A program made the position numbers and the translations under genes. Shown here piece after piece: positions 13,443 through 19,540 of a stretch of 19,540 bases of DNA (within the stretch, counting starts at the first letter, position 1; each line of letters starts with the position of its first letter). Location of the stretch: positions 1 to 19,540 of the forward strand of contig CAYOEJ010000028.1 of NCBI GenBank assembly GCA_964403015.1. Reading direction: 5' to 3'. Origin of the DNA: CAYOEJ01 sp964403015. Lineage in GTDB: Bacteria > Actinomycetota > Actinomycetes > Actinomycetales > Actinomycetaceae. Below the pieces are notes generated by a model. It had not been told where the DNA came from, searched no databases, and saw only the letters and a list, made by a program, of their open reading frames with translations.

Positions 13443-14213
13443 CTAGGCCTGGGAGCGCGGCCCAAAAACGGCCGAGCCCACCCGCACCAGTGTTGAGCCC
13501 TCTTCTACCGCAATTTCCAAATCGCCCGTCATACCCATCGATAGCTCGGTGGCATTTTCTAGTCCGGGAATTTCCCGCATGCTCTCGCTAAGCGCGCGCG
13601 TGATGCAGAAGCTCTCACGAACTGTGGCTTCGTCGCCCTGAGCCCCGATCGTCATGAGCCCATCGATGCGAACGGATTCCAATTCACTGACCTGTTGCGA
13701 TAGTTCTATGAGCTCGCCCGGCTCACATCCAAACTGCGTGGGTGCCCCAGACGAATTGACCTGCAGCAGGATGGGGTAGGGGCCCACCGCTAGGCCCTCA
13801 TCGAGACGTACCTGTTGCCGCCGCGCGATTTGGCGCGCAGTCCGGATGGAATCGACGGTGTCGATTCGCTGGGCGTACTGCATCGCCTGAGAGAGCTTGT
13901 TGGATTGGACGTGCCCGATGACGGTCGTCAAGATCTCGGGATTCTGGTTCCCGAGGTGGCCATCGGGGGAGCCTTCTCCCAGCGTGCCAAGGTCATCGAC
14001 CATGGCCACCAACTGCTGAACTTGATTGTGCCCGAATAAAGTCGCGCCCGCGTCGATTGCCGCGCGAATATTCTCGATGGGCTGGTGTTTGGCCGCAAGC
14101 ATGAGCTTGGTTCGCGGCTTTTGGTCGCCCCACGCGCCGGTCTGGGAAGCGGTCGCTTCTGCCCTAGCGATGCGCTCACGGACGAGCGCGATGTTACCTG
14201 CAATGTCGATCAT
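13443..14213 (-). CDS. yggS: YggS/PLPBP-family pyridoxal phosphate homeostasis protein
   Basis: YggS-type proteins bind PLP on a single-domain alanine-racemase-like barrel and influence vitamin B6 and amino acid balance. The 256-aa product matches the family (about 230 aa) with a longer N-terminus. The PLP lysine is Lys42 in LMLAAKHQP (the family usually has AVSKxxP). GHNQVQQ (61-67) replaces the common GENxVQE. The C-terminal SMGMTGDLEIAVEEGSTLVRVG segment is typical. The ATG directly follows the TAG of the helicase gene (no spacer) and the ribosome binding site is in the end of that gene (GGAGAG), so translation is probably coupled. The two motif substitutions suggest a divergent subfamily, but the PLP fold appears intact. 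Confidence 0.88.
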   Translation of the reverse strand: MIDIAGNIALVRERIARAEATASQTGAWGDQKPRTKLMLAAKHQPIENIRAAIDAGATLFGHNQVQQLVAMVDDLGTLGEGSPDGHLGNQNPEILTTVIGHVQSNKLSQAMQYAQRIDTVDSIRTARQIARRQQVRLDEGLAVGPYPILLQVNSSGAPTQFGCEPGELIELSQQVSELESVRIDGLMTIGAQGDEATVRESFCITRALSESMREIPGLENATELSMGMTGDLEIAVEEGSTLVRVGSAVFGPRSQA

Positions 14214-16937
14214 CTATCGCTCTCCTAGGCGAACCATATGAAGTATTACATCATCAGCCTCGTCGCTTGCATCCAGATCAACCACGGCCCACATGCCCCA
14301 CGACGCGGAGTCATCGCCGGAATCCAAGACCTGCAGCACAAGCCAGAGGCGTCCGGTTGCGTGCGATTCGAGCCATTCACTAGCCAGATCCTCATCGACG
14401 CCGGCCTGAAGTAAATCGGCATACGACGGGTCTTCGAGAATCGAAAAATACTGTTCCGAACGTGCGGCTGTATCTGTGCCGAGGAAGTCATACTCGGCCC
14501 AGTAAGGATCCATGGCATCGGCCCAACGGTCGGCATCCCACACGTCCCCGTTCACGCGATCGCCCCGATTCCCGGCAGGAGAACTCAGGCGTTCGAGCAG
14601 GTCGTAGTCATCGCGGTCAAGGGCTTCGACCCTTCGGAACATGGCGTTTCGGACGGCCTTGCGCAGTGCGTGTTTGTTGCGGGTGAAAGCAACTGTTCCA
14701 TCGGCGTCGGCGCCGAAGGCTGCTTCTTCGCCAACCACCGCATCGTCGTCCTCCCCACGGAGTTCATCAAGGGTAATGCGACCGTCGGCGAGAGCCTCCC
14801 ACTCGTCAAGGAGCGAAGAGTCAATGGAGCGAACGAGCCGACCGAGCCACTCGATGATGTCCTTGACCTCGTCCGTGCGGGCATCGAGGGGAACGGACTG
14901 GCGCAGCGCTCGGTACGTATCCGTGAGGTAGCGAAGCAACACGCCCTCGGAACGAGCGAGATCATAGCGGGAGACGAACTCGGAGAACGTCATAGCCTCC
15001 TCGATCATGTGCCGGACGATCGACTTGGGGGACAGCTCGTGTTCGGCCACCCACGGGTTGGTTTGGGCATAGGTAGCGAGAGCAGGTTCAAGGAGATCGG
15101 CAAGGGGACGCGGCCACGTGACCTCGTCGGCCTCGGCCATGCGCTCGTTGTAATCAACCCCCTGAGCCTTGAGCTTTCCGATAACTTCGCCGCGCAGCGC
15201 CTTTCGCTGAGCAACCAGGACAGGGGTGGGATCCTCTTGGACAGCCTCCATCACCGAAACGACATCCAGTGCATACGTTGGCGACTCAGGGTCGAGCAGA
15301 TCAATAGCTGCCAGCGCGAAGGGCGACAGTGGCGAATTCAGCGCGAAATCGAATGGTACGTCTTTGGCAAAATGAATTGCTTGGTCCTGCGGGTGAGCCT
15401 CGCGCCATTCGCGATCCTCGTGGGTGATGACCTCGGCTTTGCGGAGCGACAGGTAGATGTCGATAGCACGCCTGATGAGCGGATTGCGATCACGAGCTGG
15501 CTCGTGGTTGTTCGTCAGAAGATCGGCTGCGGCTTCCACGGGCTGGGGGCGCTGCAGCAAATTGAGAATCATGGAGTGATCCACGCGGAGGTTGGAAGTC
15601 AACGACTCCGGCTCGGCTTCCTTCAAGAAATTAAAGGTTTTCTCGGACCAGTTAACGGTGCCTTCGGCTGGCTTTACCCGCTGGACTCGCTTGAGTTTGA
15701 CGGGGTCGTCACCCGCCTTGCGTACGCGGCGCGCATTTTCGATTTCGTGCTCGGGCGCTTGGACGACGACGTACCCAATCGTGTCGTACCCGGCACGGCC
15801 CGCACGGCCGGCCACTTGGTGGAATTCGCGTGCCGTCAGGTGGCGCATCTTCGTGCCGTCGAACTTTACGAGCGAGGTGATGAGTACAGTGCGGATGGGA
15901 ACGTTGATGCCCACACCGAGGGTGTCGGTGCCGCAGATGACCGACAGCAGGCCTTGCTGGGTGAGTCTTTCGACGAGGCGGCGGTAGCGGGGCAGAAGTC
16001 CGGCGTGATGGACCCCAATGCCGGCACGCAGTAACTTGGATAAGGTTTGCCCGAAGCCGGTAGAAAACTTGAAGTTGCCAAGGGCTTTTGCGACCCTCTC
16101 TTTTTGTTCCTTCGAGATGAGGCTCATCGACATCAGACCTTGAGCCTGCGCAACTGCCTCACGCTGCGAAAAGTGCACAACATAGACGGGTGCCATATGC
16201 GTGGCGACAAGTTCTTGAATCGTCTCACCGATTGGTTCGGTGGACCAGGTGAAGTGCAGGGGAACGGGACGAACGGCGTCGTCGACAACCGAGACTGGCC
16301 GGCCCGTGCGCTCCTCGAGGTCCTTCACGAAGTGTTCGGTCTCGCCGAGGGTGGCGGACAAAAGAACCTGTTGTGCCTGGGGAAGTTGGAGGAGGGGAAC
16401 CTGCCATGCCCACCCCCGCTGCGGATCGGCGTAGAAATGGAACTCGTCCATGACCACCACGCCGACGTCGGCCGCATCGCCCTCCCGCAGGGCAATGTTT
16501 GCGAGAATTTCCGATGTGGCGCAGATTATTGGTGCGCCGGCGTTGATTGAGGAATCTCCGGTGACCATGCCCACGTTGTGTGCACCAAATTTGTCGATGA
16601 GATCGAAGAACTTTTCGCTAACAAGCGCCTTCAGCGGTGCCGTGTAGTACGCGGTACGGCCCGTGGCAAGTGCCGTGAAAAGCGCCTGCATGGCGATCAG
16701 CGACTTGCCGGAGCCGGTGGGGGTGGAGACGATCACGTGGTCGCCGGACACGATATTTAGCAGCGCCTCGGCCTGGTGCGGATACATCGCCTTTCCAGTG
16801 GTGGCCACCCAGCCCTCAAAAGCATCATGGATTGCCTCGGGGGAGGGCGTGAGCCCGAAGTCATCCTCGAGACGATCGAGGGCGACGTTCAGGGCCGGTT
16901 CGCCAAGGATGGCATCAATCTGGCTGGAGTCAGTCAC
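14214..16937 (-). CDS. Ski2-like superfamily 2 DEAD/DEAH-box helicase
   Basis: The 907-residue protein is an ATP-dependent nucleic acid helicase of the Ski2-like type. Visible motifs: I TPTGSGKS (72-79), Ia APLKAL (100-105), TGD (126-128), II DEFH (164-167), III SAT (194-196), and VI HQVAGRAGRAG (373-383). Residues 1-400 form the two RecA-like lobes, and about 500 residues follow that lack obvious catalytic motifs and resemble the DUF3516-type C-terminal region of actinobacterial homologues. A role in RNA processing or decay is inferred from the family; the substrate is unknown. The GTG start overlaps the upstream SGNH hydrolase gene by 8 nt, and the stop abuts yggS, so the three genes are likely co-transcribed. 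Confidence is high for the helicase call and low for the cellular role. Confidence 0.9.
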   Translation of the reverse strand: MTDSSQIDAILGEPALNVALDRLEDDFGLTPSPEAIHDAFEGWVATTGKAMYPHQAEALLNIVSGDHVIVSTPTGSGKSLIAMQALFTALATGRTAYYTAPLKALVSEKFFDLIDKFGAHNVGMVTGDSSINAGAPIICATSEILANIALREGDAADVGVVVMDEFHFYADPQRGWAWQVPLLQLPQAQQVLLSATLGETEHFVKDLEERTGRPVSVVDDAVRPVPLHFTWSTEPIGETIQELVATHMAPVYVVHFSQREAVAQAQGLMSMSLISKEQKERVAKALGNFKFSTGFGQTLSKLLRAGIGVHHAGLLPRYRRLVERLTQQGLLSVICGTDTLGVGINVPIRTVLITSLVKFDGTKMRHLTAREFHQVAGRAGRAGYDTIGYVVVQAPEHEIENARRVRKAGDDPVKLKRVQRVKPAEGTVNWSEKTFNFLKEAEPESLTSNLRVDHSMILNLLQRPQPVEAAADLLTNNHEPARDRNPLIRRAIDIYLSLRKAEVITHEDREWREAHPQDQAIHFAKDVPFDFALNSPLSPFALAAIDLLDPESPTYALDVVSVMEAVQEDPTPVLVAQRKALRGEVIGKLKAQGVDYNERMAEADEVTWPRPLADLLEPALATYAQTNPWVAEHELSPKSIVRHMIEEAMTFSEFVSRYDLARSEGVLLRYLTDTYRALRQSVPLDARTDEVKDIIEWLGRLVRSIDSSLLDEWEALADGRITLDELRGEDDDAVVGEEAAFGADADGTVAFTRNKHALRKAVRNAMFRRVEALDRDDYDLLERLSSPAGNRGDRVNGDVWDADRWADAMDPYWAEYDFLGTDTAARSEQYFSILEDPSYADLLQAGVDEDLASEWLESHATGRLWLVLQVLDSGDDSASWGMWAVVDLDASDEADDVILHMVRLGER

Positions 16938-18147
16938 TCTCGTTCATATCCTTCGTTGTCGATCGGTCGGGGAGGTCCTTCTCGACCTCTTCTAGAGCGA
17001 CGTCGGCCATCGCTGTCCATCCCTCGATGGTTGGATGCATATATCCCCGCACATCAAAGCTACCCAAGGGCGGCACAATCCACGAATGGTCTTGATTCGC
17101 GAACAGACCCAAATCGATGCCATGGCCGTCGAATGCAGGCTTGACGTCGACGAAAGTGAAACGGTCCGACCGGGCGGCTATCGCTTCGCGCTGCACGTCG
17201 TCGTACTCCGATTGCAGCTGGTTCGTCATTGCGGCCACGTCATACCATCCGCCGGGCGGAATAATATAGCTCTCCGAGTTGATCAGATCTGGGTAATTCA
17301 ACAGGTACACCTGTGCATTCGGATTTGCCTGTTCGATGGCATCGAGGGCGGAGTCGAGCTTCGCGCGTGCCTCAGTTGCCACGATTTCGCGAGCGATGTC
17401 CATCTCCTCATCGCAGGTAAACGGATTTCGTAGCACGAAGCAATTGCTCACCAGTTCGCCGTAGTTGGTCTCGTTTCCGCCGATCGTGAGGAGGACGACG
17501 TCGGTCTTGGGCGTTATTGCGGTGGTCTGGACATCATTGAAGAGTTGGCAATCGATGGTTCCCGAGTAGACGGACCCCATCTGCGTGGAAGTTGCCTCGG
17601 AGTACTGCCAATACTGATTGGTGCCGGGTAAAGGTTCACGCGTTGATGCCCGTGAGGGGGTGGTTCGCGGCTGGGTCTCGCATACGCGATTGTCCTCAGC
17701 ACGCCGCAGCCACTCGGCTCGTTGGTCCGGGTAAACGCTCTGGGGGAGGTAGTAGCCGATCTCGACTCGGGATGTGGCGCGAACTTCTTGGACGGCGTCG
17801 ACAAGGTTGGCGATCCGTGCTCCGCCGCAGGATGCGTCGATGAACGTGACCTCGTATCCGTCGGTTTCCAAAGCATCGGCGACCTGCGAGCCGTAGTTTT
17901 GCTCGGACCGCTGGCAGGGGATGTTGTAATAATTGCCAGTGCCGTTGCCGGATGAAAATGAATCTCCTAGCTGCACGATCTCAAGCTCGTCGTTGGTCTT
18001 TTCAAAATCGTCATGCGCAGTCTCGAGGGCATCCTGCGCGATACTCGGCTCGTCGTCGGACACGCCGAACGTATCGGACACGCCGAGTGCTCCTGACATG
18101 CTGAGCGCTGCGAAGACACCGAGTGCGGCCGCGCTAAGAGCTTTCAC
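16930..18147 (-). CDS. Secreted SGNH-family hydrolase (lipase/esterase-like)
   Basis: The 405-aa product starts with a short hydrophobic segment (about 5-21) resembling a Sec signal peptide, so it is probably exported. Block I is GDSFSSGNG with nucleophile Ser63, the Gly/Asn oxyanion-hole block is GGNE (223-226), and block V supplies His371 in GYMHPT. Six cysteines (78, 107, 156, 200, 236, 245) fit the three disulphides of actinobacterial GDSL/SGNH lipases. The acidic residue that usually lies three positions before the catalytic His is a Gly here. The substrate (lipid, ester or cell-wall acyl group) is unknown. GTG start after AGGAGGG (complement of 18152-18158). It begins the likely operon with the helicase and yggS. 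Confidence 0.85.
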   Translation of the reverse strand: MKALSAAALGVFAALSMSGALGVSDTFGVSDDEPSIAQDALETAHDDFEKTNDELEIVQLGDSFSSGNGTGNYYNIPCQRSEQNYGSQVADALETDGYEVTFIDASCGGARIANLVDAVQEVRATSRVEIGYYLPQSVYPDQRAEWLRRAEDNRVCETQPRTTPSRASTREPLPGTNQYWQYSEATSTQMGSVYSGTIDCQLFNDVQTTAITPKTDVVLLTIGGNETNYGELVSNCFVLRNPFTCDEEMDIAREIVATEARAKLDSALDAIEQANPNAQVYLLNYPDLINSESYIIPPGGWYDVAAMTNQLQSEYDDVQREAIAARSDRFTFVDVKPAFDGHGIDLGLFANQDHSWIVPPLGSFDVRGYMHPTIEGWTAMADVALEEVEKDLPDRSTTKDMNESD

Positions 18148-18207
18148 TGCGCCCTCCTGACCTCACTCTTTTAGTGTGTGTTTATGGCGCTCTACCAGCG
18201 ATACGCG

Positions 18208-18239
18208 AAAGGCCCCGATTTCTCGAGGCCTTTTGCTTT
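18208..18239. terminator. Bidirectional hairpin terminator after tRNA-Lys
   Basis: AAAGGCCCCGA (18208-18218) pairs with TCGAGGCCTTT (18223-18233) over 11 positions with one wobble, loop TTTC. On the plus strand it is followed by TTTTGCTTTTT-type sequence, and on the minus strand by TTTC. It lies 10 bp downstream of the minus-strand tRNA-Lys and probably ends that transcript, separating it from the SGNH operon. Confidence 0.75.
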
Positions 18240-18243
18240 TTCG

Positions 18244-18316
18244 TACACCGCCTGGGACTTGAACCCAGAACCCTCTGATTAAGAGTCAGATGCTCTGCCA
18301 GTTGAGCTAGCGGTGC
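18244..18316 (-). tRNA. tRNA-Lys (anticodon CTT)
   Basis: The minus strand folds as a complete cloverleaf: acceptor GCACCGC with GCGGTGT (one terminal G-T pair), D arm GCTC/GAGC, anticodon stem TCTGA/TCAGA with loop CTCTTAA, variable region GGGTT, and T arm CTGGG-TTCAAGT-CCCAG. The anticodon is CTT, reading AAG (Lys). Length is 73 nt to the discriminator A. The 3' CCA is not encoded, as is common in actinobacteria. It is a single tRNA, with a candidate promoter upstream and a terminator downstream. Confidence 0.95.
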
Positions 18317-18329
18317 GCAACATCGAACA

Positions 18330-18359
18330 ACTTTAGTCGCGGCCAAGGCAGCGGCGCAA
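18330..18359 (-). promoter_or_regulatory. Candidate tRNA-Lys promoter
   Basis: On the minus strand TTGCGC (complement of 18354-18359) and TAAAGT (complement of 18330-18335) are 18 bp apart, with the -10 ending 13 bp before the tRNA 5' end. Moderate match only. Confidence 0.4.
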
Positions 18360-18418
18360 GTTTCCTCGGGCCCAACTGCCTGTGAGGTCACGCACAAGCA
18401 TTTCGGTGCGATATCGCG

Positions 18419-19039
18419 TCAGACGGAACGAATGAGTTCGTCGCCAGACGGCTTGAATCCCTGCTTCTTAAAGTAGGCCGGATCGGTGGTGTGTCCAGCG
18501 TTGAGGTGCAGGGTCTCCACGTCGATCGTGTCGAAAAGCGTGGAGTTGGCGTACAGGAAGTTACCCGGCGTGAAGTCGCGGAACCGCTCGGTCACGTAGT
18601 CAAGAACGATCTCTGCGGATCCCTCACCGCGGTCGCGTACCGAGAATAGTCCGATGACCTCCTCTTCATGCAGGAGCATGAAGGTGCGGTTACCTTCGAG
18701 GCTTTCCTCGGTGAAAGCGGGATAGGACTCGGAGATTGTCTTTTCGTTGCGTGCGAGGAATCGCTTAACCACAGGATCGGTCTCACGAGCTTCCACAACG
18801 CTGTATCCGCGGTCGGCGGTCTTGCCCTCTTGGCTGAGTCGCCAGAGCCAGTAGATGTTGATGATGCAGATCGCGCCATTCATGGCGGCGTATGGCCAGA
18901 TCTCGAAATATGCGTTGTAGACGGTAGCAATGGCTGAACCGGTGAGGTTGAGGATGCGAAAGCGGCGCACGCTCGGAACCATGAGCGACACAACCACCAG
19001 CACCGAGCCGGCCCAACCAATAATTTCCCACCAGGGCAT
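18419..19039 (-). CDS. Membrane-anchored GNAT-like protein of unknown substrate
   Basis: The 206-aa product joins two parts. Residues 1-70 hold three hydrophobic segments (about 4-22, 27-45, 49-68), with an AAMNGAICIINIYWL stretch resembling YgjV-type or related small inner-membrane proteins. Residues 78-206 look like a GNAT acetyltransferase fold: a central strand and turn (HEEEVIGLFSV, about 124-134) and the AGHTTDPAYFKKQGF segment (181-195) resembling motif B. The usual acetyl-CoA P-loop (Q/RxxGxG/A) is not obvious, so acetyl-CoA binding is uncertain. GGAGAT lies 5 nt before the ATG. It is a single gene. The call rests on pattern recognition, not on an alignment. Confidence 0.6.
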   Translation of the reverse strand: MPWWEIIGWAGSVLVVVSLMVPSVRRFRILNLTGSAIATVYNAYFEIWPYAAMNGAICIINIYWLWRLSQEGKTADRGYSVVEARETDPVVKRFLARNEKTISESYPAFTEESLEGNRTFMLLHEEEVIGLFSVRDRGEGSAEIVLDYVTERFRDFTPGNFLYANSTLFDTIDVETLHLNAGHTTDPAYFKKQGFKPSGDELIRSV

Positions 19040-19325
19040 GAGATCTCCATTCTTCGGGGCGAGTCCCCGCGTGTGCTCGCGGAATCAAACTGGCGCCCCA
19101 TCGCGCGAGTCTTTCCGGGGCAAAAGCATACACGTAGGTTCAGGCGAAACCTAACTTTCGTCCGATTACACGGCGATTGCTAAGGCCGCACGGGTCCACT
19201 ATCGCAGCTGGGAAAACAACATGTGCCATCCTCGTTCTCTCGTGCGTACGTCGCTTCGATACCAGTTACACTAGGCAGAGGCCACGTTGCGGTGGCATAA
19301 GCGAAACAAACCAAAGGTGGAATGC
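19040..19325. promoter_or_regulatory. Divergent intergenic region (286 bp)
   Basis: This gap separates the minus-strand membrane protein from the plus-strand gene at 19326. TACACT (19267-19272), the same hexamer as the leuB -10, is the best plus-strand candidate promoter and would give a leader of about 47 nt carrying a GCCAC/GTGGC hairpin (19281-19285, 19292-19296). A minus-strand -10 may be TATGCT (complement of 19125-19130). No gene is seen inside. Confidence 0.4.
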
Positions 19326-19540
19326 GTGACTGCGCCAATCGTTACTCTTGCTACTTCGGAGGCTCTCCCTAATCTTGATCAGGATGAGCAGCACCTGCCA
19401 GACGCGCTTCGTGAGCGTGGCATTGAACCGCGCATCGCGGTGTGGAACGATCCGTCGGTCAATTGGGACGACGCCGGTGTGGTAGTTGTCCGTTCAGTAC
19501 GCGACTATGCGCAGGATCGCGATGCATTCGTGAAGTGGGC
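19326..19540 (+). CDS. N-terminus of a probable ATP-grasp family protein (partial)
   Basis: The reading frame starts with GTG preceded by AAGGTGG (19314-19320) and stays open to the end of the window (71 complete codons). The start MTAPIVTLATSEALPNLDQD, the ALRERGIEPRIAVWNDPSVNW segment and VVVVRSVRDYAQDRDAFVKW resemble the N-terminal pre-ATP-grasp domain of RimK/glutathione-synthetase-like ligases common in actinobacteria. The ATP-binding part lies beyond the window, so the function cannot be confirmed. A shorter overlapping ATG frame at 19322 has no such similarity. Confidence 0.6.
   Translation, partial: MTAPIVTLATSEALPNLDQDEQHLPDALRERGIEPRIAVWNDPSVNWDDAGVVVVRSVRDYAQDRDAFVKW

Noticed and set aside
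13046..13465. Minus-strand ORF with an 8-residue repeat (SKPRVRDF-like) in the pflA/yggS gap
   Set aside because: The peptide repeat is the translation of the 24-bp DNA hairpin repeats and continues antisense into pflA; no ribosome binding site is present.
14670..16034. 454-aa plus-strand open frame inside the helicase gene
   Set aside because: It is a reverse-strand shadow of the helicase, whose motifs are unambiguous; the translated product has no domain features.
18182..18397. 71-aa minus-strand ORF across the tRNA
   Set aside because: It consists largely of the translated tRNA-Lys gene and its terminator.

Overview
The window looks like chromosomal DNA of a moderately high-GC actinobacterium with a facultative or anaerobic, fermentative lifestyle. 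The protein styles (IlvBNC order, CimA of the citramalate type, an actinobacterial Ski2-like helicase with a long C-terminal region, a six-cysteine SGNH lipase), frequent GTG starts and apparently leaderless promoters fit Actinobacteria. The pyruvate formate-lyase locus and aspartase point to oxygen-limited growth, for example an Actinomycetaceae-like organism. The exact genus is inference. No mobile element, CRISPR array or rRNA is visible.

Positions 1-9693 (all plus strand) form a branched-chain amino acid block. A 14-codon leader peptide rich in Leu/Val/Ile and a rho-independent hairpin precede ilvB-ilvN-ilvC. After an ilvC terminator come aspA (aspartase), a small single-pass membrane protein of unknown function, then leuB-ilvE-cimA. 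IlvB/IlvN (acetohydroxyacid synthase), IlvC and IlvE give valine and isoleucine. CimA makes citramalate from pyruvate and acetyl-CoA, and LeuB can carry out the matching oxidative decarboxylation, so the set encodes most of a threonine-independent isoleucine route. ilvD and leuCD are not in the window.

Positions 9694-13317 hold the most unusual locus: a pyruvate formate-lyase divided into two polypeptides. The 697-aa PflB has the catalytic Cys-Cys pair but stops where the glycyl-radical domain should begin. That domain, with its RVSGYAV motif, is a separate 83-aa ORF 68 bp downstream with its own ribosome binding site. It overlaps by 4 nt the gene for a PFL activase with a 60-residue N-terminal extension. 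The 305-bp region upstream of pflB carries a perfect 14-bp palindrome and a CRP/FNR-like half-site near a candidate promoter. pflA is followed by four 24-bp tandem repeats that form hairpins, in the convergent gap with the minus-strand genes.

Positions 13443-19039 are minus-strand: an SGNH hydrolase with a secretion signal overlaps a Ski2-like helicase, which abuts a YggS/PLPBP-family protein (one likely operon read toward pflA). Further right are a tRNA-Lys(CTT) with a bidirectional terminator and a membrane-anchored GNAT-like protein. A plus-strand gene, probably of the ATP-grasp type, begins at 19326 and runs off the end. AHAS, CimA and PFL all draw on pyruvate, and PFL produces the acetyl-CoA used by CimA, so the left two thirds of the window can be read as a pyruvate-node cluster.
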